Source of the DNA: Bacteroidaceae bacterium
GTDB taxonomy: Bacteria > Bacteroidota > Bacteroidia > Bacteroidales > Bacteroidaceae
Length of the DNA stretch: 56,022 nt
Direction: 5' to 3'
Assembly (NCBI GenBank): GCA_017616445.1
Contig: JAFZYE010000027.1
Location: forward strand, 1-56,022
The position numbers and the translations under genes are program-made. The stretch's first letter is position 1. Each line of letters begins with the position of its first letter. The notes below the pieces were generated by a model that saw only the letters and a program-made list of their open reading frames with translations, did not search any database and was not told the DNA's origin. Shown here in pieces: positions 19,001-26,300 of the stretch.

Positions 19001-19250
19001 CACCATCCTCGGTATGGTTCCTATGGCAACCAGCCACGGAGTAGGTTCAGAGATGTGGCGCCCGTTGGGTATCAGTATCATCGGTGGTTTGACCATCTCA
19101 ACCATCCTTACCCTGATTTATGTTCCTTCGATGTTCTGTATCTTCGGATCAGTAGGTGTGAAGAACAAGCGTCGCAAGCTGAAGAAGCAGCGTGAACTCG
19201 ATGCATACTGGCAAGAGCATGCTAAGGAGGAATCATTTAAGAAGAAGTAA
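16077..19250 (+). CDS. RND-family multidrug-type efflux pump, inner membrane permease (HAE1-like)
   Basis: 1,057 aa, the usual length of an AcrB-type pump. The N terminus (AVKRPIMTSL, then LPIDLFPDID) is the classic first transmembrane helix and start of the porter domain. Two sets of helices flank large periplasmic loops. TM4 carries the proton-relay acids in SVVDDAIVVLENV. The C-terminal half has MAAQFESLTYPF and IVVKNGIVLIDY. The cytoplasmic tail is basic. It works with the adaptor and TolC protein upstream, powered by proton influx. The family cannot give the substrate; the motifs fit hydrophobic/amphiphilic (HAE) rather than heavy-metal pumps. Confidence 0.93.
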   Translation: MSLYEGAVKRPIMTSLCFIAIIILGVFSALKLPIDLFPDIDTNTIMVMTYYNGASANDIENNLTRPLENTLNSIEHLKHITSNSRDNVSVVTLEFEYGYSIDELTNDVRDKLDMVSNSLPKDANQPVLFKFSSDMMPILLLSAQAHESQKALYKILDEYVANPLARVDGVGSVSIMGAPEREINIYLDAQKMEAYGLSAAQISSAIAAENMNATGGTVDIGTQTYIVRVEGEFNDPSEMYNVVVGQHDGAIVYLRDVARIVDDVEERAQRTFTNGVQGAMIIVQKQSGANSVAISDRVMDMLPTLRKNLPSDVNLGVIVNTSDNITNTVKSLTETIAYAMLFVVIVVFVFLGRWRATVIIAITIPMSLIASFIYLYATGGSFNIVSLSCLSIAIGSVVDDAIVVLENVTTHIERGSDPKQAAIHATNEVAISVIASTLTMIAVFFPLTMVAGMTGVLFRQLGWMMCVIMTVSTTSALSFTPMLCSQMLKLKKKQSKFVKVVYGPIQHVLDKLDDWYERRISWATRHRWTVIIGCIVFFALSIVTMKLAGIKSEFFPANDSGRVGCTLELPIGTRVEKAEEIATKLANTWMDRYGDMLRACNFSVGQAGDNNTFASMRSSGSHIISFNISFCPSNERDKGLATLCDEMRADCKAIPELAKYNVILGGQQSSMGGQQTATFEIYGYNMDETYEVAVELQKRFKESDIVAQAMISRSDYQPELVINFDREKLAQQGLGMSAAAGSIRNLITGSLMSYYREDGGEYDIKVRYDVDDRVSIEDLENMLIPNGRGQNIKVREIATIEESTIPPTIERKDRQRIVTVSAVMKDGEALSDGVDLGNQIISELDIPADVIVQVAGSYEDQQESNRDLGVLGILIIILVFIVMAAQFESLTYPFIIILSIVFAFSGIIFALVITGTSMNVMSILGGIMLIGIVVKNGIVLIDYTQLMRERGYGLTRAATVAARSRLRPILMTSLTTILGMVPMATSHGVGSEMWRPLGISIIGGLTISTILTLIYVPSMFCIFGSVGVKNKRRKLKKQRELDAYWQEHAKEESFKKK

Positions 19251-19280
19251 AAGACCCGCCCCCCTTTAGGGGGAGAACCG
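19251..19280. repeat. Short CCCCCTTTAGGGGG element
   Basis: AAAGACCCG is followed by a palindromic CCCCCTTTAGGGGG just after the RND stop codon. Related sequences occur at 26489-26520, 54081-54176 and 55741-55802. It may act as a hairpin between the pump and the PII-like gene. Confidence 0.55.
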
Positions 19281-19305
19281 ATGTGAAATATAAAATGTAA
19301 AAAAT

Positions 19306-19470
19306 AAAGAATTAAAGAAGTTAAAGGAGTTACCGCTGCGCTCCGAAGTTAACGCTCCGCTAGACGGAACCAACGGGTGTTAACATCAGCGAAGTATCGT
19401 CGAGCGAAGCGATAACTTCTAGGCCGTAGGCCGTTAACTTCTTTAACTTCGAGTGAAACGATAACTTCTA
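19306..19470 (+). repeat. TTAACATC-type intergenic element, copy 3 (expanded, diverged)
   Basis: Left arm GAAGTTAAAGGAGTTACC, centre GGGTGTTAACATCAGCGAAG, right arm with AACTTCTTTAACTTC. Extra paired segments (GCGCTCCGAAGTTAACGC; TCGTCGAGCGAAGCGATAAC; GGCCGTAGGCC) lie between arms and centre. Same core as the copies at 14768, 15921 and 55622. Confidence 0.65.
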
Positions 19471-19491
19471 AATAAAATTGTAAATAAGTAG

Positions 19492-19785
19492 ATGAAAACA
19501 GTATTTATTGCATACGACCAAGCCCATCAGGAGAATATCATCGAGGCACTCGATGCATCGAATGCACGTGGGTATACCATCATACCGCAAGCAGGAGGTA
19601 GGGGAAGCAAGACTGGCGACCCTCACCTTGGCTCACATGCGTGGCCATCAATGAACAGCGCTATCCTCACCGTAGTCGATGACCAGCAGGCAGAACGCCT
19701 CATGGAGCGTCTGCATCAACTTGATGTCGATAACCCACTGCTCGGTCTTCGCGCGTTCATGTGGAACGTGGAGAAGGCAATCTAA
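19492..19785 (+). CDS. PII-like protein linked to the RND efflux operon (DUF3240-like)
   Basis: 97 aa. It starts MKTVFIAYDQAHQENIIEAL and has RGYTIIPQAGGRGSKTGDPH, HAWPSMNSAI and a C-terminal RAFMWNVEKAI. The pattern of a ferredoxin-like beta-alpha-beta unit, a GRGS-rich T-loop-like region and H.WP..N fits the small PII-like proteins (such as DUF3240) found beside RND efflux genes. It has no signal peptide and so acts in the cytoplasm, presumably on the pump or as a sensor of a small ligand or metal. A gap of 241 bp with a repeat element separates it from the pump gene. Confidence 0.65.
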   Translation: MKTVFIAYDQAHQENIIEALDASNARGYTIIPQAGGRGSKTGDPHLGSHAWPSMNSAILTVVDDQQAERLMERLHQLDVDNPLLGLRAFMWNVEKAI

Positions 19786-19802
19786 GGTGAACGAAACATG
19801 AA

Positions 19803-19834
19803 TAAAGGCATGCCTCTCTTGGCATGTCTTTGTT
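19803..19834 (+). terminator. Terminator after the PII-like gene
   Basis: Hairpin AAAGGCATGCC-TCTCTT-GGCATGTCTTT, with outer CGAA/TTCG pairing. Located 18 bp after the stop codon. Confidence 0.6.
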
Positions 19835-19861
19835 CGTTAACTACAAATAACAATCAGATTC

Positions 19862-21190
19862 ATGAAAACAAATCTATTTACTATCGCAGCAGTTGCATTC
19901 ATCATCGCAACTGCAGCCCAAGCCCAAACCGCTCGTGAGGAAATCCGTGAACTCCCACGACGTGCAGGCAGTAATTATCTTGCATATCTTGATCCTGTGA
20001 AACCGCTTACGAAGGCTCCGAAAGGATATGTACCATTCTATATGAGCCATTATGGCCGTCACGGTTCACGTTGGCTACTGAATGATGGCGACTATATGAA
20101 TCCCATCAAGACACTCCGTCGGGCAAACGAACTCGGCAAACTGACTCCGAAAGGACAGCAGGTGTTAGCCGATCTCGAACGCTTCTATCCTACAACCGTC
20201 CGTCGCCTGGGCGACCTCACCCCCGTAGGTGAGCGACAGCATCATGGTATCGGACGTCGTATGACGGAACGCTTCCCCGAAATCTTCCGAGGAAATGCAG
20301 AAGTCGACGCGCGTAGTACGGTAGTTATCCGTTGCATCCTCAGCATGACGGCAGAGTGTGAGGAACTCACGGCATTCAATCCCAAGATGAAGATGTATAA
20401 TGATGTCAGTGAGGCTTTCCAGTTCTATCTGAACCACGACTTCGACGGAGTGGTGCGGGCACAGAACAGCAACGGAAACAGAGGTCGTGCGGTTGACAAA
20501 GCGAAGAAAGACTACACCCATCCCGAACGTTTCTCTGCACTTCTGTTTAATGACCGGCAATATGTTGCCGATAGTCTCAATGCCGGCAGTTTCATGCGCT
20601 CCATCTTCAATGTTGCAACCAACATGCAGAGTCACGATACAGATATCGACCTGCTCGACCTGTTCACCAACGATGAGATGTACGACCTTTGGAAAATCAC
20701 TAATATCGACTGGTATCTCGGCTACGGAGCAGCACCACAGACGGGTGGTGTCATGCCTTTCAATCAGGCCAACCTGCTTCACAACATCCTCGAGACTGCC
20801 GACACGATTGTCAACAAACGCAATTGGAACGGAGCCACCCTGCGATTCGGACACGAGGTATGCGTCATGCCCCTTGCTTGTCTGCTCGAACTCGACAGTT
20901 GCGGAGTGATTGTAGAAGATCTTGAGACACTCGATCAGAAATGGGTGAACTACCGCATCTATCCTATGGCATGTAATGTCCAGTTGGTGTTCTACCGTCC
21001 TAAGAAAGGTGACGGTCCCATCCTCCTGAAAGCTCTTCTCAATGAGAACGAAGCTTCCTTGCCGCTTCCTACTGACAATTATCCCTACTACAAATGGACC
21101 GATTTCCGCGAGTATTTCGGTAACAAACTCCGTGACTTTGAAACGAAATATCCCGCAGAGAACTATCCGCGACCACAACGGAGGAGGTAG
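19862..21190 (+). CDS. Secreted histidine-type acid phosphatase (MINPP/phytase-like branch)
   Basis: 442 aa. A signal peptide (MKTNLFTIAAVAFIIATAAQAQ) directs it to the periplasm or beyond. The branch-2 histidine phosphatase motif is present as YMSHYGRHGSRW (Arg66, His67), where His67 is the residue that takes the phosphate. The later RFGHEV (about residue 328-333) provides the HE proton donor usually written HD/HAE. The length and the SNYLAYLDPVKPLT region suggest the multiple-inositol-polyphosphate or phosphomonoester phosphatase type common in Bacteroidetes. Exact substrate not determinable. Downstream is a ~70-bp tract of GGTTAATA/GGTTAGTT repeats. Confidence 0.85.
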   Translation: MKTNLFTIAAVAFIIATAAQAQTAREEIRELPRRAGSNYLAYLDPVKPLTKAPKGYVPFYMSHYGRHGSRWLLNDGDYMNPIKTLRRANELGKLTPKGQQVLADLERFYPTTVRRLGDLTPVGERQHHGIGRRMTERFPEIFRGNAEVDARSTVVIRCILSMTAECEELTAFNPKMKMYNDVSEAFQFYLNHDFDGVVRAQNSNGNRGRAVDKAKKDYTHPERFSALLFNDRQYVADSLNAGSFMRSIFNVATNMQSHDTDIDLLDLFTNDEMYDLWKITNIDWYLGYGAAPQTGGVMPFNQANLLHNILETADTIVNKRNWNGATLRFGHEVCVMPLACLLELDSCGVIVEDLETLDQKWVNYRIYPMACNVQLVFYRPKKGDGPILLKALLNENEASLPLPTDNYPYYKWTDFREYFGNKLRDFETKYPAENYPRPQRRR

Positions 21191-21268
21191 TTGGTTAATA
21201 GGTTAGTTGGTTAGTTGGTTAATAGGTTAATAGGTTAGTTGGTTAATAGATTATAGGTTAATGGGTTA
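21190..21268. repeat. GGTTAATA/GGTTAGTT low-complexity tract
   Basis: About nine degenerate 8-bp units (GGTTAATA, GGTTAGTT) between the phosphatase and the ADP-ribosylglycohydrolase gene, reaching the start of the latter. Confidence 0.75.
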
Positions 21269-21269
21269 A

Positions 21270-22097
21270 ATGGAGATAGGGCAAACATACGGGGAAGGTG
21301 AACAGCCTATTGATGAGCGATTGCTACATTCGGGCATTATGGGGGCTGTGTGTGGAGACATCATAGGTCTTCCGTATGAGTTGCGTGCAAACAGGACAAA
21401 AGACTACCTGTTTGAGATGAAATTTCAAGACTTTTCTGATGATACAATTCTTACGGTCGCCATCGCAGAATGGTTGGCTGGAGAACGGTCGCCCGAGCAT
21501 CTGAAAGAGTGTCTGTTGACCTATGCGAAACGTTTCCTCCATAAGAATGTGTGGGGTTGGGGGTTCAAGTCGTGGGTGGATAGTGGAGGTACGCTCGACC
21601 GCAGTGGGGTGACGTCAAACGGAGCAGCCATGCGTGTGGCCGCCATAGGATATGCTGCCGAGACGGAAGAGGAGGTGATGCATCTGGCAGATATGTCTGC
21701 TCGCATCACCCACAACAGCGATGAGGCCGCACGTGGTGCGCAAGCTGTTTCTCTTGCTGTATTCATGGCCCGTAAGGGGTATGACAAGGCAATGATACGC
21801 AGTACAATTGAGAACAAGTTCGGATACGATCTACATCGAACGGTTGAGGAAATCCGTGATGGCTATTCGTTTCAGATTGATTGTGACAAGTGTGTGCCGG
21901 AAAGCATTATCTGTTACCTTCAGAGCAACACATACGAGCAAACCGTTCGTAACGCCGTCTCTTTAGGAGGTGATGCAGATACGATGGCAGCAATTGCAGG
22001 AGCTATTGCAGCAGCCACCCCAGGTATGGAGATTCCGTTGTCTATCGCTCAACCATGCTTTGCGTTGCTTCCGGATGACTTCATATTTAGACTTTAG
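21270..22097 (+). CDS. ADP-ribosylglycohydrolase family protein (DraG/ARH-like)
   Basis: 275 aa. The N-terminal GIMGAVCGDIIGLPYE and the later FSDDTILTVAIAEW carry the first metal-binding acids, and the C-terminal SLGGDADTMAAIAGAIAAA carries the second cluster (GGDxDT) of this binuclear Mg/Mn enzyme fold. HNSDEAARGA is the helix between them. Family members remove ADP-ribose from proteins or hydrolyse related N-glycosidic bonds. The target here is unknown and no ADP-ribosyltransferase gene is adjacent. The start at 21270 was chosen because an acidic leader of about 23 residues precedes GIMGAVCGD; a later ATG at 21339 would cut into the core. Confidence 0.85.
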   Translation: MEIGQTYGEGEQPIDERLLHSGIMGAVCGDIIGLPYELRANRTKDYLFEMKFQDFSDDTILTVAIAEWLAGERSPEHLKECLLTYAKRFLHKNVWGWGFKSWVDSGGTLDRSGVTSNGAAMRVAAIGYAAETEEEVMHLADMSARITHNSDEAARGAQAVSLAVFMARKGYDKAMIRSTIENKFGYDLHRTVEEIRDGYSFQIDCDKCVPESIICYLQSNTYEQTVRNAVSLGGDADTMAAIAGAIAAATPGMEIPLSIAQPCFALLPDDFIFRL

Positions 22098-22140
22098 ACC
22101 TTAGACTTTAGAATTTTAACTAACAAATGATTTGACAAAT

Positions 22141-22401
22141 ATGAAATTGAACCGATTCTTTAAAACAGGCAAGACCCTTATCTCGGGTAAGGAAATCGAT
22201 GAAAACATCATGGACGAATTACGTCGTGCTCATCAGAGAGTGGAAGATGCCTCGCGGGGAGGCAGCAGCGACTGGGACGGTGGAGGTAACCCCCATCGTA
22301 TGATGGAAGAAATGGATCGCGAATATGCATGGAATGCCTTTTGTGATCTGTGTCATTCTTATGGTCTGGAACCATCCGAAGTCAGGAAAAAATTGAAGTA
22401 G
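22141..22401 (+). CDS. Small hypothetical protein (86 aa)
   Basis: ATG at 22141 (MKLNRFFKTGKTLI); a TTG three codons upstream is less likely. The protein is soluble, with a charged helix (IDENIMDELRRAHQRVEDA), a Gly/Asp-rich linker (RGGSSDWDGGGNPHR) and a C-terminal helix pair (MDREYAWNAFCDLCHSYGLE, then PSEVRKKLK). I do not recognise a named family. It ends just before a strong terminator and may be co-transcribed with the ADP-ribosylglycohydrolase. Confidence 0.7.
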   Translation: MKLNRFFKTGKTLISGKEIDENIMDELRRAHQRVEDASRGGSSDWDGGGNPHRMMEEMDREYAWNAFCDLCHSYGLEPSEVRKKLK

Positions 22402-22424
22402 CTCTTGTTACTCCTTTCTTTTAA

Positions 22425-22457
22425 AAACTCAACTTGCAAAGTTGAGTTTTTTTATTT
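22425..22457 (+). terminator. Strong intrinsic terminator
   Basis: Perfect 10-bp stem AACTCAACTT / AAGTTGAGTT with a GCA loop, followed by a run of Ts. Separates the ADP-ribosylglycohydrolase unit from the AAA+ cluster. Confidence 0.9.
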
Positions 22458-22542
22458 TTCCTTGATAGATTTGGTTACTATTGAAGCTCTTTTGTCATAG
22501 AGGGTGCAAGAGAGGGGATGGAATTGTAGAACAAACAAAAAA

Positions 22543-23547
22543 ATGGAGGAATGGCGTATGAACAAAGGAACATGTGCAGAAAAGGAATGGTTGCGTAGGA
22601 TGACCATAGGAACGGTTGCAGAAAAAACTGAACAATCAGTGCCAGCTAAGACAATAGCTGCAAAGCAAGATCCTGAACCTACGGAACGAGGCATGCAGCA
22701 CGGGTTCAAAGATGTTGCAGGGATGGACGATCTGAAGCGGCTTGTGACAGAGGGATTCGTAAACGTGTTGAAGAACCGTGAGTGTGCAGAAGCATACGGG
22801 GTTACACCTCCGAGCCTGTTGTTCTATGGACCTGCGGGATGTGGCAAGACGTTCTTTGCGGAAAAGATAGCAGAGGAGGTAGGTATTCACTTTATCAAGG
22901 TGATTCCTGATGACCTGGCATCCACTCTGGTTCATGGAACTCAGGAGAAGATAGGTGAGTTGTTCCGTACAGCAGAACGTAAGGCTCCAACGATTGTCTT
23001 CTTTGACGAGTTTGATGCGATGGTTCCTCACCGTACGACGGATGACCGTAACTATCAGAACGGTGAGACGAACGAGTTCCTTTGCAAGTTGAATAATGCA
23101 GCAGAGAAAGGGGTGTATGTGTTGGCTGCCACAAATCATCCAGAGCGTATCGATAAGGCGATATTAAGAACAGGGCGTATTGATGAGATGATTTATGTGG
23201 ATATGCCGGATGCAAAGGCGCGTGAGAACTTGTTCCGGTTAGCGTTGTCGAAGTTGCCTGCGGACGAGCATATTGACTATGCGAAGCTTGCAGAGATGAC
23301 GGCGGGTTACAATTGTAGTGACATAAGCTATATCGTCAAAGTGGCTTCCAGGAGAATGTTTAATGCAAGCATCAAGGAGAAAGACCAACCATACAAGGTG
23401 ATCACACAGTTGTTGCTGGAGGAAACAATCGCCCAAAAGGCACCATCTGTCACCAGTCGGGAGTTGAAAGAATTCGAACGGGTGCGCAGAGAGTTCTCGC
23501 CCAATGATAAGGAGAGTAAGCAAACTGCGATTGGGTTTCATATCTAA
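22543..23547 (+). CDS. AAA+ ATPase (Cdc48/FtsH-like single domain)
   Basis: About 334 aa from the ATG at 22543, which is preceded by an A-rich tract. An ATG at 22558 with GGAGG 8 nt upstream is an alternative, and GTG at 22504 is the longest option. A short disordered N-terminal part leads into FKDVAGMDDLKRLV. Walker A GPAGCGKT lies at about 96-103, Walker B IVFFDEFDAM at about 151-160, sensor-1 VYVLAATNHPERID, and ILRTGRIDE carries the arginine-finger region. The lid domain ends at about 290 and a charged tail follows (SVTSRELKEFERVRREF). There is no protease domain, so it is likely an unfoldase or remodelling ATPase. It heads a cluster with two YbjN-like proteins and two orphans. Confidence 0.85.
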   Translation: MEEWRMNKGTCAEKEWLRRMTIGTVAEKTEQSVPAKTIAAKQDPEPTERGMQHGFKDVAGMDDLKRLVTEGFVNVLKNRECAEAYGVTPPSLLFYGPAGCGKTFFAEKIAEEVGIHFIKVIPDDLASTLVHGTQEKIGELFRTAERKAPTIVFFDEFDAMVPHRTTDDRNYQNGETNEFLCKLNNAAEKGVYVLAATNHPERIDKAILRTGRIDEMIYVDMPDAKARENLFRLALSKLPADEHIDYAKLAEMTAGYNCSDISYIVKVASRRMFNASIKEKDQPYKVITQLLLEETIAQKAPSVTSRELKEFERVRREFSPNDKESKQTAIGFHI

Positions 23548-23596
23548 TGAAGATGTAAAATGTAAATTGTAAAATAGTAAAAAAAGAATAAATGAA

Positions 23597-24025
23597 ATGA
23601 CGACTATGAAGGAAAAGATGTTAGAAGTATTCAAGTCATTAGGCTTTAAAATGGAAGAAATGGACGACTACGGCTATGGCTTTCAGTATGAGGGAAAACA
23701 TTTTCTCTATTTGTATAATGAAAGGGATGAGTCTTTTCTGAATATTGCTCTTCCTGCGGTATTGGATAGGGATAATGAGGATGATTTGGCTTTCTATAAG
23801 GTGATGAATAAGATGAATTCTTCGTTGAAGTATCTTAAGGCGTATGTTGTTGATGATAGCCTGTGGTTGTTCTGTGAACATGAACTCTTGGGGGATGAAA
23901 ACTTGAGAAAGATTGTAGCTCATTCGCTGTCCTGCCTGGAAGCAGGCATGCATTTCTTATTCTCTCTTGTCGATGATTCTGAGACAGATGAATGCGATGA
24001 TGGGGATAAAGTTGATAGTTTATAG
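23597..24025 (+). CDS. YbjN / type III chaperone-like protein, paralogue A
   Basis: 142 aa, acidic; starts MTTMKEKMLEVF (or the second Met). The pattern LGFKMEEMDDYGYGFQYEG, then FLNIALPAVLD, VMNKMNSSLKYLKAYVVDDS, and a C-terminal helix LRKIVAHSLSCLEAGMHFLF resembles the YbjN/SycE-type chaperone-like fold. It is clearly related in layout to the 132-aa protein encoded next, so the pair probably arose by duplication. The product is cytoplasmic. Its place directly after the AAA+ ATPase suggests an adaptor or substrate-binding role. Confidence 0.65.
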   Translation: MTTMKEKMLEVFKSLGFKMEEMDDYGYGFQYEGKHFLYLYNERDESFLNIALPAVLDRDNEDDLAFYKVMNKMNSSLKYLKAYVVDDSLWLFCEHELLGDENLRKIVAHSLSCLEAGMHFLFSLVDDSETDECDDGDKVDSL

Positions 24026-24123
24026 TTGATAGGCAGTTTAATAAGTTTAGAGTGGATAGTTAAATAGTAAATAACTCAATTATAAATAAATAGTCAATAG
24101 TAAATTGTTAAATAGTAAATAAA

Positions 24124-24522
24124 ATGATGACAACAAAGGAAATAATCACAAAAGTAGTGGAAAAGATGGGCTATCGTCCGGAAGTGGATGACGATGGAGA
24201 TATTTACTTCTGGTACCAGATGAAAGCCATCTATGTGTTAACAAATGGAGATGATAATTTCATCTCAATCATGCATCCGCAATTCTATGAAATTGAGGAG
24301 GGGCAGGAAGCGCTTGTCTTGACCGTGTGTAACAAGATGACACGTGAGCTTAAAACAGTAAAAGTATTTCTTGACAAAACCTTCACGAGCGTATCAGGCA
24401 CATGTGAGCTGTATTTTACCGATGAAGATATGTTGGAGAAGACTCTTGAGCGTGCGCTTGAAGTGTTTGGCGTATTGCGTACATTATTCAGGCTTAAGAT
24501 GAAAGAAATGGAAAAAGAATAA
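24124..24522 (+). CDS. YbjN / type III chaperone-like protein, paralogue B
   Basis: 132 aa. MTTKEIITKVVEKMGYRPEV is followed by a DDDGDIYFWYQMKAI strand, FISIMHPQFY, VCNKMTRELKTVKVFLDKT and a C-terminal helix ALEVFGVLRTLFRLKMKEME. It shares the same order of strands and helices as the protein encoded at 23597. It is separated from that gene by a ~95-bp tract of TAAATAGT-type repeats and followed by a promoter for the next gene. Confidence 0.65.
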   Translation: MMTTKEIITKVVEKMGYRPEVDDDGDIYFWYQMKAIYVLTNGDDNFISIMHPQFYEIEEGQEALVLTVCNKMTRELKTVKVFLDKTFTSVSGTCELYFTDEDMLEKTLERALEVFGVLRTLFRLKMKEMEKE

Positions 24523-24537
24523 AAAATGAGTAAATTG

Positions 24538-24569
24538 TTTGGTGGCTTGAAAAAGTAATTGTATATTTG
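24538..24569 (+). promoter_or_regulatory. Promoter of the 24605 and 25530 genes
   Basis: TTTG at 24538-24541, a 20-nt gap, then TATATTTG at 24562-24569. Start of transcription expected near 24576, about 30 nt before the start codon. Confidence 0.7.
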
Positions 24570-24604
24570 CGTTGGAATACATGATGAAGCAAAATTGACG
24601 AACA

Positions 24605-25516
24605 ATGAGAACGATCACAAGAAATAATCCTATAGCCACAGTCATCAAGAACTACACGAACAAGAAGAGTGGCAAAGTAACTGAATCGCGAAAAGAGATT
24701 CAGAGGCGATTCATGGGGCTCGACTGGAAGGATCAGAAGAAGATTATGGCCGCCTTTCTTGATTCAGGCGCGTCCGACCGAGACTGGGCTTATTCGAGAC
24801 TTCTCGACTTATGGGATGATTCCTTCAGACCCAAGGTGCAGGAGCTATGGGAGACATACCATGAAATGAGATGTACATGGGTTGTCATCCGCCATTTCCC
24901 TCTCGACTTCTTGAAGGAGCGTATCGACCAGTTTACCGAGGGACGTGACTATTATTTCATCTGCCGCAGAATGGATGAAGATGCGACCTTTGTTATTGAC
25001 AAGGAACGACTGAGCCGTACAGACTATCTGATGGCTTTGGCGCATCGTCAAGGTTCTATTGAAGAAGATGAGGCGACGGATGTTCTCTTTGAGATTGTCC
25101 GCGAGGTTTGCTTCTGTCGTTGGCCTTATATGGAACTGTCTCGTAACCGTCGTATACGCAGGGATGAGCTGATGTCGCCATCTGATTTTAAGACGATATC
25201 CATCGCCCTGTATTATTTGGAAGAATTGTGCCAGATGAATGTGGTAAGGGCTTTCCGTGAATGGGAATGCTGGGTTCGTGACTCTGTCCGCACAAGTGAT
25301 GAGTTCCGTTCGTTGAACAATCAGGCATTAACTGATTTTGAATATACGGATGAGATGGCTGGCATCTTGCAGAAGCATCTTTATTATACGCTTCCTGAAA
25401 GGTATAAGACGATGACGGATGCGGAATACAACAACAAAGATGTCGTTGAAAAAGACGAAGCATTATCCGTTCCGTATAACCCAGAAGACATTGAAATCAG
25501 CGATGTGCCGTTTTAG
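24605..25516 (+). CDS. Unrecognised cytoplasmic protein (303 aa)
   Basis: The start is MRTITRNNPIATVI. The protein is rich in charged and aromatic residues with no signal peptide or membrane segment. Features: a basic N terminus (NYTNKKSGKVTESRKEIQRR), LDWKDQKKIMAAFLDSGASDRDWAY in separate helices, WVVIRHFPLDFLKERID, DYYFICRRMDED, and LYYLEELCQMNVVRAFREWE. The C terminus is acidic (EKDEALSV, PEDIEISDVPF). I do not recognise the family. Its own promoter and the 13-bp gap to the next gene indicate a two-gene unit beside the AAA+/YbjN genes. Confidence 0.65.
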   Translation: MRTITRNNPIATVIKNYTNKKSGKVTESRKEIQRRFMGLDWKDQKKIMAAFLDSGASDRDWAYSRLLDLWDDSFRPKVQELWETYHEMRCTWVVIRHFPLDFLKERIDQFTEGRDYYFICRRMDEDATFVIDKERLSRTDYLMALAHRQGSIEEDEATDVLFEIVREVCFCRWPYMELSRNRRIRRDELMSPSDFKTISIALYYLEELCQMNVVRAFREWECWVRDSVRTSDEFRSLNNQALTDFEYTDEMAGILQKHLYYTLPERYKTMTDAEYNNKDVVEKDEALSVPYNPEDIEISDVPF

Positions 25517-25529
25517 AAAGGAGGTATTT
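25517..25529 (+). promoter_or_regulatory. Unusually perfect Shine-Dalgarno site
   Basis: AAAGGAGG ends 6 nt before the ATG at 25530. Strong sites are uncommon in Bacteroidetes, so it decides this start. Confidence 0.7.
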
Positions 25530-26300
25530 ATGAGTATTTTCAGTTCGATAAAAAAACACTTAGGGGTAGGGGAGCAACAGCAAAACACACGTTTTGTAGA
25601 ACAGACGAAAGTCTATATCCCAATCTACAGCGGAGGAGAGTTCCAGAGCCTGAAGGAGACTGTGGAGGCTGTTCAGGGACTACCTGGAGGGTTGCGTGTT
25701 TACATCGCTGACATCGTGTTGTATAATATTCGATTTCGTGACTGTCTGAGAGCGCAGGGAATAGAGGGTGTCATTCGGATGTTGATTGATGAGGCTCCTG
25801 CCATTTCGGAGGATACCGAGGCATTGGATGAGTTGAGATGGAGGTGGACAGAAAGGTTGGACAAACGGATAGCCGACTATGACATTCAGTGTTTGCTGAA
25901 AGACTGCCGGATGTGTATCGATGGTTGCTGGTTTGACGGGCTGGATGATGTCAAGCAGCAGGTGGAGATGGCGGGTAACCCGCGCCACACCTATAGCCGA
26001 TGGTCGGCCTACGAGAAATACAAACCGAATCCCTCTGGGCTCCATATCGGGAATTTGTGGGAAAGCTATCCGACATTTGATTCGTATGATGTCTGCGATG
26101 GTCGCAGTTTCGATAATTATGTGTTTGCAAAGCAACCTTTGACAGAGGAGATGATGGAGGACTACAGTAAGCGAATCCGCGCACCATTTAATTTCTGCAT
26201 GGTTCACGAAAACATCCCAGATGATCTCCTTCCTGTCCTGTACTACGAGGGCGAGGGGGATACTGTGCTGTTGGCAACGAGATTAGACTTTAAACACTAG
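25530..26300 (+). CDS. Unrecognised cytoplasmic protein (256 aa)
   Basis: The start ATG at 25530 was chosen because AAAGGAGG lies 6 nt upstream; a longer frame from 25419 would overlap the previous gene by about 100 bp. The N terminus (MSIFSSIKKHLGVGEQQQ) is amphipathic. Then come YIPIYSGGEF, GLPGGLRVYIADIVLYNI, RWRWTERLDKRIADYDIQ and a Cys/Trp-rich part (CRMCIDGCWFDGLDDVKQQ). The C-terminal third contains SGLHIGNLWESYPTFDSYDV, AKQPLTEEMMEDYSKRI and ILPVLYYEGEG-like sequence. There is no signal peptide. The family is unknown to me. It is coupled with the 303-aa gene. Confidence 0.7.
   Translation: MSIFSSIKKHLGVGEQQQNTRFVEQTKVYIPIYSGGEFQSLKETVEAVQGLPGGLRVYIADIVLYNIRFRDCLRAQGIEGVIRMLIDEAPAISEDTEALDELRWRWTERLDKRIADYDIQCLLKDCRMCIDGCWFDGLDDVKQQVEMAGNPRHTYSRWSAYEKYKPNPSGLHIGNLWESYPTFDSYDVCDGRSFDNYVFAKQPLTEEMMEDYSKRIRAPFNFCMVHENIPDDLLPVLYYEGEGDTVLLATRLDFKH

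Noticed and set aside
20165-21178. 337-codon minus-strand frame opposite the histidine phosphatase
   Set aside because: The plus-strand gene has a signal peptide and catalytic motifs; the antisense frame is a by-product of codon bias.
25419-25529. Upstream extension of the 256-aa protein
   Set aside because: It would overlap the previous gene by about 100 bp, while a perfect ribosome-binding site marks the ATG at 25530.
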